NCBI GenBank assembly: GCA_019694435.1
Contig: JAIBBZ010000007.1
Span: 62,001-126,000, forward strand
Source: Pirellulales bacterium
Lineage (GTDB): Bacteria > Planctomycetota > Planctomycetia > Pirellulales > JAEUIK01
DNA length: 64,000 nucleotides
Direction of reading: 5' to 3'
The notes beneath the pieces were generated by a model. It saw only the letters and a program-made list of their open reading frames with translations. It made no database searches and had not been told where the DNA came from. Of this stretch, positions 12,088-19,677 are shown piece by piece (the first letter of the stretch is position 1; the number at the start of each line of letters is the position of its first letter). Position numbers and translations under genes: made by a program.

Positions 12088-12778
12088 GTCGGCGTTTAAG
12101 GCGCACGGGGGGGATGGCGCTGGTCGCATTTTCTCCCGCGCGGATGCCACGACTCCCGTCTTTTCGTGCGCCGATCCCCCCAGGTGGTTGCTGGGACTGC
12201 GCCAATGATGCTATGCGAAAAATAAAATACAAACCTTTTCGTGGCAACCACTTACTGCTGGGAAAAAAAACGCAATAATTGCCTCGCAACACGGTTTGGT
12301 GCATAGGGTGGTTTGGAATGCCCCCAAGAGACTGGGGTAGCGCAGACACGTCGGATTCAGGGCGTATCGCCGTAGTTTCGCGGTTGAGCGAAACCTTCGG
12401 GCGGAAGCGAGCGCTCAAGGCATGGCGTCGGCGTGTGAAGTTTTTCGGGCGCTGTGGCCTGGATGAATTCGTCGCTTCACGCAACAGCAGGTGTCTGCAA
12501 TTGCAATGTGTTGGGCAGCGCATTGCCTGTGGAGCACGCGAACAGCAACGCACGAAAGACGTGCGCGGCGGTTTGCCCAGGGCTATGTGATGTCCGCCCG
12601 TAGATTCCGGGAAACGACTTCCTTGGTACGGCGATGACTCACGGTTGGACCCAACGGCGAGGCCTCCACGGACAGCAGCGCTTCACGAATTTCGCGATTG
12701 CATGACAGTCGGCACCGAGTGACCACCCGGGCAACGCGTATCTCCGACGTTTTTGATTGAGTTCGAGTGAGTTCGTTC
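12088..12778. other. 690-base gene-poor region before the NarL regulator
   Basis: No convincing coding region. An A/T-rich stretch (about 12205-12290) contains A8 and AAAATAAAATA runs, unusual in this GC-rich window. A perfect hairpin, GTTTCGC/GCGAAAC with a GGTTGA loop, lies at 12375-12394 and is followed by a smaller CTTC/GAAG hairpin. It may hold a promoter, a long leader or a small RNA, but I recognise no known RNA family. Short open frames here lack ribosome-binding sites and family resemblance. Confidence 0.4.
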
Positions 12779-13411
12779 ATGTCCATTCGCATCGTCATCG
12801 CCGACGACCATGCTGTTGTTCGCGATGGCCTGATCATGTTGTTGGCAGGCACCGAAATCGAAGTTGTCGGCCAGGCGGCGACGGGCGACGAAGCCGTGCG
12901 GTTGGCCTCAGAGTTGAAGCCTAGCCTTGTCCTGCTCGATGTGCGCATGGGCGGGGGCGACGGCCTGGCAGCTTTGGGCCGCCTGAAAATCGACCATCCC
13001 GACCAGGCCGTGCTGATGTTCTCGGCCTACGACAATCCCACCTACGTCGCGCGGGCCGTGGCGCTCGGCGCGGCGGGCTATTTGCTCAAGGAATGCACTC
13101 GCGATGAATTGCTGACGGCCATTCGGGCCGTCGCGGCGGGCGACGCCATCTGGACGCGGGAAGAATTGCGACGGGTCACCGGCGCCTTGGCCGCGCCGCG
13201 GCTGGGGGGCGATACGGAGGTGCCCCTGACCCAACGCGAGGCGGACGTTCTGCGCCAGATCGCCTTGGGCTTGACGAATCGCGAGATCGCCCAGACGCTG
13301 GATATCAGCTACGAGACGGTCAAAGAGCACGTGCAAAACATGCTCCGCAAGATCGGCGTCTCGGATCGCACCCAAGCAGCGGTGTGGGCGGTCCGTAAGG
13401 GCCTGGTGTGA
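12779..13411 (+). CDS. NarL/LuxR-family two-component response regulator
   Basis: 210 residues. The N-terminal receiver has the acidic pair in VIADDHAVV, phospho-acceptor Asp in LVLLDVRMG, Ser in LMFSAYD and Lys in GYLLKECT. The C-terminal LuxR-type helix-turn-helix is LTQREADVLRQIALG followed by TNREIAQTLDIS and TVKEHVQNMLRKIGV. An in-frame GTG at 12767 is possible, but ATG 12779 matches the family start. No cognate kinase is adjacent; the nearest in the window is the hybrid kinase at 5974-8436, so it is formally an orphan. Confidence 0.9.
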   Translation: MSIRIVIADDHAVVRDGLIMLLAGTEIEVVGQAATGDEAVRLASELKPSLVLLDVRMGGGDGLAALGRLKIDHPDQAVLMFSAYDNPTYVARAVALGAAGYLLKECTRDELLTAIRAVAAGDAIWTREELRRVTGALAAPRLGGDTEVPLTQREADVLRQIALGLTNREIAQTLDISYETVKEHVQNMLRKIGVSDRTQAAVWAVRKGLV

Positions 13412-13464
13412 TTCAGGTCGCCCGCGCCGCCGAACCGTCGCCGTCTCGACGAGGGCCACGCACG

Positions 13465-13776
13465 ATGCAGGTCGAAATCGTCTATTGCTTGCCTTGCGGA
13501 TATCGCCCTTTGGCACGCCAGGTGGCAGCCCGGCTCGAACGCGAACACGGTGCGCAGGTGATGCTCCGGGCCGGTTTTCCGGGGATGTTCCGGGTCGTCG
13601 CCGATGGCAGCGAAATCTACGACAAGCGGCGGACGCGCGGCTGGCTGGGCAAAATCGGCTTTGGCCGCGTACCCGAGGTCGACGAGGTGGTGTCGTTAGT
13701 CTCGGCCGCGGCGCGGCGCGAATCGAGCCACCACAGCCCGGCGAACAAGGGCGCGAGCACGACCGCGGCCCATTGA
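13465..13776 (+). CDS. Rdx-family protein (SelT/SelW/SelH-like, Cys form)
   Basis: 103 residues from ATG 13465. VEIVYCLPCGY gives the CxxC redox motif at the start of a thioredoxin-like fold, followed by ARLEREHGAQVMLRAGFPGMFRVVADG and a conserved G-rich end (GKIGFGRVPEVDEVV). The family is thought to act in thiol redox reactions; here the selenocysteine position is Cys. The core ends near residue 85. The remaining Ser/Ala-rich tail is encoded opposite the 3' end of the Lgt-like gene, an overlap of 160 nt. Confidence 0.8.
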   Translation: MQVEIVYCLPCGYRPLARQVAARLEREHGAQVMLRAGFPGMFRVVADGSEIYDKRRTRGWLGKIGFGRVPEVDEVVSLVSAAARRESSHHSPANKGASTTAAH

Positions 13777-14387
13777 TATCCGGTCCAGCCGAGCCACATC
13801 TCCGGCTCTGGGCGCCACTCCTCCGACACAAAGCGGTAGGCCAGATACGCGAGGATGTACAGCTTGATCAGTTGGCGCCGCAAAGCACCACGCCGGTACA
13901 GCCGCCAGAGGATCAGGGCTGCCGCGAAATGGAACGCGGCTTCGTAGAGTTGCGCGGGATGACGGCGCACCCCGTCCCCGAAATCGACGCCCCAGGGAAG
14001 TATCGTTGCGGTGCCGTAGCAGCACCCGCCCACGAAGCAAGCGAGTCGCCCGACGGCAATCGATGCCGCAACCGGCACCGCAAAGCTGTCGCCTGTCTTG
14101 GTGCGAATGTGCAAGGCCCACTTCGCCACCTCGACGCCCAGGTAGCCGCCTACCAGCCCGAGCACGATCGTCTTGCCCGAGGGCGCGAACCAGTCGGCTT
14201 GCGTCCAGTCGCGGGCAGCGCCGAGCACAAAGGGGAGGCGCGCGGTGAACATCGCCCCGCATAGGGCACCGATCGCGAGCCCGATGCGCTCGCCGCGCCG
14301 CAGCGGAGCCTCGGTTGGAAAGCGCCTGGACACGATCAGGCCCGTCGCTAGGGCCACCCCCATGGCGCCGGCGTACGCCAGATTCAT
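13617..14387 (-). CDS. Lgt-like (prolipoprotein diacylglyceryl transferase family) membrane protein
   Basis: 256 residues with about six or seven membrane segments. It resembles Lgt in its overall plan and in RHPAQLYEA (Lgt HPSQLYE). The Lgt signature GRxGNFxNxE is changed to GRLACFVGGCCYG, the Cys-containing form of an uncharacterised subfamily, so the Glu and Asn known from E. coli Lgt are missing. It may transfer a glycerolipid group to something other than a lipoprotein Cys. ATG 14387 overlaps the stop of the radical SAM gene (ATGA), so the two are probably co-translated. The last 35 or so residues are polar and lie antisense to the Rdx gene tail. Confidence 0.75.
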   Translation of the reverse strand: MNLAYAGAMGVALATGLIVSRRFPTEAPLRRGERIGLAIGALCGAMFTARLPFVLGAARDWTQADWFAPSGKTIVLGLVGGYLGVEVAKWALHIRTKTGDSFAVPVAASIAVGRLACFVGGCCYGTATILPWGVDFGDGVRRHPAQLYEAAFHFAAALILWRLYRRGALRRQLIKLYILAYLAYRFVSEEWRPEPEMWLGWTGYQWAAVVLAPLFAGLWWLDSRRAAAETNDTTSSTSGTRPKPILPSQPRVRRLS

Positions 14388-15901
14388 CGTCCAGGTTCCG
14401 CTAGCTGCACCAGCGGTGCCGCGGCTCGCGACACCGGGGCGTCGATCTGCAGCTTTTCCAGCGTTGGCAGCGGCACGTGCCCTTCGCGGTACAGCACGTT
14501 GTAGGCACAAAACGGCACGACGTGCCCGCTGGGCAAAACGTGGTGGATGCAGCACTTCATCAGTCGCCGCAGATCGAAGTTATAGGCGTCGAGAAACGAA
14601 GTGATCGTGATGCGCAGCACGTCTTCCGGATCGACCTGCTCGGCCAAGGCCCGGCGGAAGAACTCTTCGGCCAGCTCGTCGCGCGGTGCTGGCGCGTCGC
14701 CAAGCACGGGCAACCCGGGCTGGTCTTCCTTGTCCGGTCCCAACGTGGGCCCGCAGCCACAGCCGGGGCCGCACGCGCCGACTCGCGCCAAATATTCTTC
14801 AATCAACTGCCGAGCCCGAGGCCGGTTAAAGGTGATGCCGCCTGAAAGCAGCTCGAGATGCTCGTGGGCGTTGATGAATCGCGTGAGCGGGCGTGCCCTG
14901 CCTTGGCTGCGATACAAATAGCTCAGCGTGTGGCAATTCGGGTGCGCACAGGGCAGCGGCAAGAAATCGTCGGACTGGAAAAGCCCGTCACACTGCTCGA
15001 CCAGTGCCCGCACCACGTCGGGAAAGGTCACGCGGTTTTCGAGGTCGGCAGGTAAGACGTGCCGTCCACTGTAAGTGGCCGGTTGAAAGCTGACGCCCGT
15101 AATCCAGGGGCGCACGATGGCAAACCGCACGAGGTCGCCGACCTCGTCGAGATTCAAGTCGCCTTGCAACGTGGCGACGAGAGTTGTGCGCAGCCCTTGG
15201 CGGCCCAATTTTTCAACGGCCCGCAATTTTGTAGCCAGCAGCGGCTCGCCGCGGAGTTCGCGATAGCTCGATTCGCGCAGGCCGTCGAACTGCAGGTAGA
15301 TCTCCAGCCGCTTGCGTCGCGCCGCGAGTTTTTCCAGCAAGTCGTCGTCGTTCGCCAGCCGGATCCCGTTGGTGTTGATCATCACCACGTCGATCGGCTG
15401 GTTGCAGGCGTACTCGACCAGCTGGACAAACTCGGGGTGCAAAGTGGGCTCGCCGCCGGAAAGTTGCACCACTTCGGCCCGACCTTCGACCTCGACCAGG
15501 CGATCGATGGCACGGCAGGCATCGGCCAGGCTCAGGTGTTTGCCGCCCGGTCCGCTCGAGGCGAAGCACATCGGGCAGCGCAGATTGCACGAGTCGGTGA
15601 TTTCAACCAGCCCTACGCAGGTGTGTTGCTCGTGTTCGGTGCAGAGGCCGCAATCGTACGGGCAGCCGCGTTGCGGCGTGGTGCCAAATTCCGCCGGGAT
15701 GCGGCCCGGCACGCTGTATTCGAGGCGGTCGTAGGCCGACACGTCCGAGCAGATGAAATCCTCGCGTGTGCCGTGCGTCGGACAGTGCTTGCGGAAATAG
15801 ACGCGCCCCTGCCTCACCAGAATCTTCGCCGGTACCACGGCCAGGCACTCCGGGCAAAGGCTCTGCGTGGTGCCAAGCATTGTGTAGTCGCGCAGTTGCA
15901 T
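14384..15901 (-). CDS. Radical SAM protein of the MJ0619/tetraether-synthase (Tes) type
   Basis: 505 residues. The N-terminus has a zinc-type knot (C16, C19, C40, H43: CPEC and CPTHG). A second Cys cluster follows (C80, C84, C87 in GCPYDCGLC), then the radical SAM motif CNLRCPMC (C105, C109, C112), SGGEPTLH for SAM binding and INTNGIRLA. The C-terminus has GPGCGCGP and a CCIHHV...PFCAYNVL segment. This three-cluster layout is that of the archaeal MJ0619 family, first linked to methylation of a pterin and later to joining lipid tails in tetraether synthesis. AGGAG lies 13 nt before ATG 15901. Fourth gene of a five-gene minus operon; the Lgt-like gene downstream favours a lipid substrate, which is inference. 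Confidence 0.75.
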   Translation of the reverse strand: MQLRDYTMLGTTQSLCPECLAVVPAKILVRQGRVYFRKHCPTHGTREDFICSDVSAYDRLEYSVPGRIPAEFGTTPQRGCPYDCGLCTEHEQHTCVGLVEITDSCNLRCPMCFASSGPGGKHLSLADACRAIDRLVEVEGRAEVVQLSGGEPTLHPEFVQLVEYACNQPIDVVMINTNGIRLANDDDLLEKLAARRKRLEIYLQFDGLRESSYRELRGEPLLATKLRAVEKLGRQGLRTTLVATLQGDLNLDEVGDLVRFAIVRPWITGVSFQPATYSGRHVLPADLENRVTFPDVVRALVEQCDGLFQSDDFLPLPCAHPNCHTLSYLYRSQGRARPLTRFINAHEHLELLSGGITFNRPRARQLIEEYLARVGACGPGCGCGPTLGPDKEDQPGLPVLGDAPAPRDELAEEFFRRALAEQVDPEDVLRITITSFLDAYNFDLRRLMKCCIHHVLPSGHVVPFCAYNVLYREGHVPLPTLEKLQIDAPVSRAAAPLVQLAEPGR

Positions 15902-15915
15902 GCTTCGTGTGGCTC

Positions 15916-16533
15916 CTACGGCCGAGGCTGATCCTGGTTCAAGTCTTCAAGCTCGCGACGCAGGCCGCGCGCGGAAAATCGATAAATCACCGCGCTCACG
16001 AGTGCGACAACAACCGCCGTAACCCCAGCGATCGTCAGCATTCGATTGGAGAGGCGGGCGAAAGACTCTTCGTTCGCCTGGCGGCCGGACGTCTGGTTTA
16101 CGCAAGCCATGAAAAAGAAGGCCGCCATCGCAACAACCGCATAGGCGGATACCGCCAGGGTGGTGATTGTGATCCAGATGGCTTCGAGCGGCGTGGGCCC
16201 CGAATCGCGGCGCAACGCGATCAGGCCTGCGTGAATCAAGAGAGGCAGAACCATGATCACGAACATCAGCCCTGCTGCAGGCGCCACGGCCGTGAGGCCG
16301 GCAGTTACGACGATCAGATCGAACAACACCAGCGCAGTCGTGAGATTGCCCGCGGAGGACCCGCGGGCAGGCCGCGCGGCGTATCTTTGTACGGTGGTGT
16401 TTACTCTGGCCTTACAAAGCCAACAGGGAACGATGATCGGTGCGTCGTCTGCGAGCACGTTCATGGCCCCGCACTTCGGACAAAGGAAAGCTGACGCAGG
16501 CTCGGCAGTTGGGCTGTTTGAAGCTTCAATCAT
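15916..16533 (-). CDS. Zinc-ribbon membrane protein (paralog of the next gene upstream)
   Basis: 205 residues from ATG 16533 (an in-frame GTG at 16542 is also possible). The N-terminal knuckle FLCPKCGAMNV plus PCWLCKARV forms a four-Cys zinc ribbon. It is followed by four membrane segments (roughly residues 68-86, 90-107, 120-145, 165-185) and a basic/acidic C-terminal tail. Its arrangement and CPxCGAxN...CWLC motif match the neighbouring product of 16546-17187, so the two probably arose by tandem duplication. It lies 14 nt upstream of the radical SAM gene. Function unknown; likely an accessory or scaffold protein of this operon. Confidence 0.7.
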   Translation of the reverse strand: MIEASNSPTAEPASAFLCPKCGAMNVLADDAPIIVPCWLCKARVNTTVQRYAARPARGSSAGNLTTALVLFDLIVVTAGLTAVAPAAGLMFVIMVLPLLIHAGLIALRRDSGPTPLEAIWITITTLAVSAYAVVAMAAFFFMACVNQTSGRQANEESFARLSNRMLTIAGVTAVVVALVSAVIYRFSARGLRRELEDLNQDQPRP

Positions 16534-16545
16534 TCGGCGCACGAC

Positions 16546-17187
16546 TCAGAGTGCCTGAGTGCTAGAGGGGGGCTCGTCGCAGGGTGGCGCGGTGTTCCGC
16601 GCGCGCCAAAAGAATCTCAGCAGTCCGACCAGCACCAGCAAAGCGGCCACAGCACCCAGCACGGCACCAAACATCAAGTCGTAGCTCAGCGCCTCTTCGC
16701 TGCCCACGCCCAAGGATTCGAGCGCCAAGGCACCGCCTACGAACCCGGCCGTACAGACCGCCAAGAATGCTCCCGCGGCCGAAACCCAGGCCACGAATAC
16801 CGCGCCGGCCGACGACCAGAGCAGCAGGAATTTTTCGCCCAACGTGGCCGGTTGGCCGCGCCGGCGGAGGACGACGGTCGTGCGAATGAGCGCGGGCAGG
16901 GTCAGCAGGAAGAACAGGACGGCCATCGGTGGTGCCGCGGCCAGCAACCCGAAGAAGATCGCCACCAGCGTGATGCACAACAGCAGGGAACTCAGACCGA
17001 ACTGCAGCGGCCGTTGCTCGGTTGCCGGCGAGGAGGCGCGCATCGCATCGGCGGCACCGAAGACACGCCGGCACAACCAACACTCCGCTGGCCGCGGCGC
17101 GCCGGGGATGGTCAGATTTGCAGCGCCGCATTCGGGGCAGATGATGGCGTCGGCAATGGGTTCAGCGGTCTCGGTCGCGGAACTCAA
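16546..17187 (-). CDS. Zinc-ribbon membrane protein (tandem paralog)
   Basis: 213 residues. The start is TTG 17187, set by AAGGAG seven bases upstream; the TTG overlaps the stop of the previous gene (TTGA). The zinc ribbon is IICPECGAANL with ECWLCRRVF, followed by membrane segments at SSLLLCITLVAIFFGLLAA, MAVLFFLLTLPALI, AGAVFVAWVSAAGAFLAV and AVLGAVAALLVLVGLL. It is a paralog of the product of 15916-16533, with a longer final helical pair. The frame is open much further upstream, but that part is a shadow of the preceding gene. Function unknown. Confidence 0.7.
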   Translation of the reverse strand: MSSATETAEPIADAIICPECGAANLTIPGAPRPAECWLCRRVFGAADAMRASSPATEQRPLQFGLSSLLLCITLVAIFFGLLAAAPPMAVLFFLLTLPALIRTTVVLRRRGQPATLGEKFLLLWSSAGAVFVAWVSAAGAFLAVCTAGFVGGALALESLGVGSEEALSYDLMFGAVLGAVAALLVLVGLLRFFWRARNTAPPCDEPPSSTQAL

Positions 17188-17858
17188 GGGCGGGCTCCTT
17201 CTGCTGTCAGACGCGCGACGTCCGCCTCCTGGCGTCGGGCATAGTCCGCGGCGATGCCGCGCACGCGCCGAATCAGTTGGCCCAGGAGCACTCCGGAAAA
17301 CATCAGGGCCAGCAAAAAGATCAACTGGTAGTAGCGGGGTACGATCACCGTTTCGGGCTGCGGCGCATACCAGCGGGCATAGCCAAGCAGAAACAAGTAG
17401 CCGGCCAGGGCGCAGCCGGTCGCGAACCAGACCAGCGACAAGCTGAATCGCAGTCCAGCCAGGAGTATCAGCAGGAAATAGACCACCAGCAACGGGCTGC
17501 GCGGGCCGGCGGCGATGGTCAGCAGGCCGGTCAACAGCGCCATGTCCGCGGCCGTCGTGACGAACTTGAATGCCGGCGGAAAGTATTGCTGCCGCAGGCT
17601 CGAATAGACGCCCAGGGCGAGCGCCGACCACGCCGCGCATAGCACGGTCACAGCCAGATGAAATCGTCCGTCGACGCCTTCGACCTTGGGCAGTTCGAGC
17701 CCGCCCAGCCGCAGGCCGTGATAGTTGATCAACTCGACGGTGTAGAAGCCGCCGATCCCGATGGTGCGCAGCAGGTTGGCCCGCAGCTCACCTTCGTACT
17801 GCTGCCAACGATCGGTGATGTACCAAGGCCGATCCTGCGCCCCGGGAAGTGCATTCAT
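17184..17858 (-). CDS. Multi-pass membrane protein of unknown function (first gene of the radical SAM/Lgt-like operon)
   Basis: 224 residues from ATG 17858. After about 55 soluble residues come five or six hydrophobic segments (LAVTVLCAAWSALALGVY, AADMALLTGLLTIAAG, PLLVVYFLLILLAGL, LVWFATGCALAGYLFLLGY, YYQLIFLLALMFSGVLLG) and a short charged cytoplasmic end (RRVRGIAADYARRQEAD). The layout resembles the membrane sensor module of some planctomycete kinases, but no kinase or cyclase domain follows. Its stop overlaps the TTG of the next gene. The PBP4-type peptidase gene is divergent, with its start about 200 nt away. Confidence 0.6.
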   Translation of the reverse strand: MNALPGAQDRPWYITDRWQQYEGELRANLLRTIGIGGFYTVELINYHGLRLGGLELPKVEGVDGRFHLAVTVLCAAWSALALGVYSSLRQQYFPPAFKFVTTAADMALLTGLLTIAAGPRSPLLVVYFLLILLAGLRFSLSLVWFATGCALAGYLFLLGYARWYAPQPETVIVPRYYQLIFLLALMFSGVLLGQLIRRVRGIAADYARRQEADVARLTAEGARP

Positions 17859-18060
17859 CCATGTGGCTCCGTCCTGGCCGTTGGCAACTCTGTATTGGTT
17901 CTGATTCTTGCGCAAACTCCGGCCTGGAGCAAGCAATCCTGGTCGCAGCAAGAAAAACCCAGGCGGCGTCCTGCCGGGGCCCCGGCGCCGCGTAGTGACC
18001 TGCACCGCGCCGGTCTACAATGTGCCCGTCCGGCACACGAGAGAGGAAGGGATAAGTTAC

Positions 18061-19635
18061 ATGATGTCAGCACTGAAGTTCGCCTCACCTTTGCTTCCGC
18101 TGCTCGGCGTCTTGCTGTTCGGCTTGACGGTTTCCCGAGCGGCAGTGGCCGGCGATTTGGATGCGCGCCTCGCCGAGGTGATCGACGCGCCCGAATACAA
18201 GTCGGCCCACTGGGGATTACTCGTCGCCGATCTGGCCTCGGGCGAGGTGCTCCACGAATTCCACGGCGACAAGTTGTTTGCGCCCGCTTCGACCACGAAG
18301 CTCTACTCGGTGGCCGCGGCGCTCGATGCGCTGGGAGCCGACTATCGGTTCGAGACGCGTGTGGTCTATTCCGGACCCTTGGCCCTGTCCGGCAAGCTCC
18401 ACGGCGATTTGATTCTGATCGCCAGTGGCGACCTCACGCTAGGCGGGCGCACCACGAGCGCGGGAGAGATCGCTTTCAAGGACACGGATCACACGTACGC
18501 CAACGGCGGCCTCGATGCTCAAATGACCGAACCCGATCCATTGGCTGGATTGGACGAACTGGCGCGGCAGGTGCGCGCGTCGGGGATCTCGCTGGTTTCG
18601 GGCAATGTGCTGATCGACGATCGCTTGTTCGATCACGAAATGGGCACCGGCAGCGGTCCCAGCACGCTCACGCCGATCATCGTCAATGACAACGTCGTCG
18701 ACGTGGTGGTCACGCCTGCGGCCGAAGGCCAGATGGCGACGATGACTTACCGGCCGCAGGCCCCCGGAATTTCCGTCGAGAGCATTGTCGAGACCACGGC
18801 CGCGGGCAGCGAAACGGCGATCGATATCGAGATGATCGCCCCGGGCCGGATCGTCGTGCGTGGCAAGATTCCGGCCAATTCGCGACCGATCGTGCGCGTG
18901 GCGGAAGTCGACGACGCTGCGGCGTTTGCCCGCTGTCTGTTCATCGAGGCCTTGCGTCGCGCCGGAGTTGCCGTCGAGGCCGCGGCGACCGCCGGCAACG
19001 ATTCCGCCGCCCTGCCGTCGAGAGAGCAGGTGGCTGGGCTGCCGGTCGCGGCGAAGTTCATGTCTCCACCCTTCGCGGAGGAGGCGCGGTTGATTCTCAA
19101 GGTGAGCCACAACCTGCACGCGAGCATCCTGCCCATCTTGCTGGCGGTGAAGCAGGGGCGGCGGTCGTTGTCCGACGGCATGCGGCTCGAAGGCGAATTC
19201 CTGGCCCGCGCCGGCGTCGACGTCCAGGCGATTTCATTCGGCAGTGGCGCCGGCGGGTCGCGCGGCGATTGCATCACGCCGAGGGCCACGGTGCAGTTGC
19301 TCAGGGCCATGGCGCAGCGGCCCGATTTCGACGTGTATCTGCGGGCCATGCCGGTCCTGGGGGTCGATGGCACTCTCGCCGAATCGGTGGGCCCCGAGAG
19401 CCCGGCGCGCGGCAAGATACAGGCAAAAACCGGGACCTATTATTGGGAAAACCTGCTGGACGGCCGGCTGCTGCTGGTGAGCAAAGCGCTGGCCGGCTAC
19501 ATGACCACGGCCTCGGGCCGGAAGCTGGCGTTCGCCCTGTTCGTCAACAATGCCCACTTGAAGACGTCGGACGAGACGAAGCGCGTGGGCCGTTCGCTAG
19601 GCCAGATCTGCGAGATCTTGCACGACGCCTGGTGA
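18061..19635 (+). CDS. dacB: D-alanyl-D-alanine carboxypeptidase/endopeptidase, PBP4 (DacB) family S13
   Basis: 524 residues with a signal peptide at 1-30 (LLPLLGVLLFGLTVSRAAVA). Active-site motifs of family S13 are present: Ser77-x-x-Lys80 in PASTTKLYS, the SHN triad in VSHNLHAS and KTG in QAKTGTYYW. A large domain typical of PBP4 lies between the first two motifs. The enzyme trims or cuts D-Ala cross-links in periplasmic peptidoglycan, consistent with planctomycetes having peptidoglycan. AGGAAGG about 13 bases upstream supports ATG 18061; an earlier in-frame start at 17908 would spoil the signal peptide. Confidence 0.9.
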   Translation: MMSALKFASPLLPLLGVLLFGLTVSRAAVAGDLDARLAEVIDAPEYKSAHWGLLVADLASGEVLHEFHGDKLFAPASTTKLYSVAAALDALGADYRFETRVVYSGPLALSGKLHGDLILIASGDLTLGGRTTSAGEIAFKDTDHTYANGGLDAQMTEPDPLAGLDELARQVRASGISLVSGNVLIDDRLFDHEMGTGSGPSTLTPIIVNDNVVDVVVTPAAEGQMATMTYRPQAPGISVESIVETTAAGSETAIDIEMIAPGRIVVRGKIPANSRPIVRVAEVDDAAAFARCLFIEALRRAGVAVEAAATAGNDSAALPSREQVAGLPVAAKFMSPPFAEEARLILKVSHNLHASILPILLAVKQGRRSLSDGMRLEGEFLARAGVDVQAISFGSGAGGSRGDCITPRATVQLLRAMAQRPDFDVYLRAMPVLGVDGTLAESVGPESPARGKIQAKTGTYYWENLLDGRLLLVSKALAGYMTTASGRKLAFALFVNNAHLKTSDETKRVGRSLGQICEILHDAW

Positions 19636-19677
19636 ATCGCCCAAACTGAACTTGGCCCACGGCCCGGGGACGGATCC

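Noticed and set aside
12108-12181. GGGGGGAT/ATCCCCCC inverted repeat after the signal peptidase gene
   Set aside because: The 58-base loop and lack of a U tract make it a poor terminator.
12279-12590. A 103-codon open frame in the gap before the NarL regulator
   Set aside because: No ribosome-binding site or recognisable motif; it overlaps a hairpin and an A/T-rich block.
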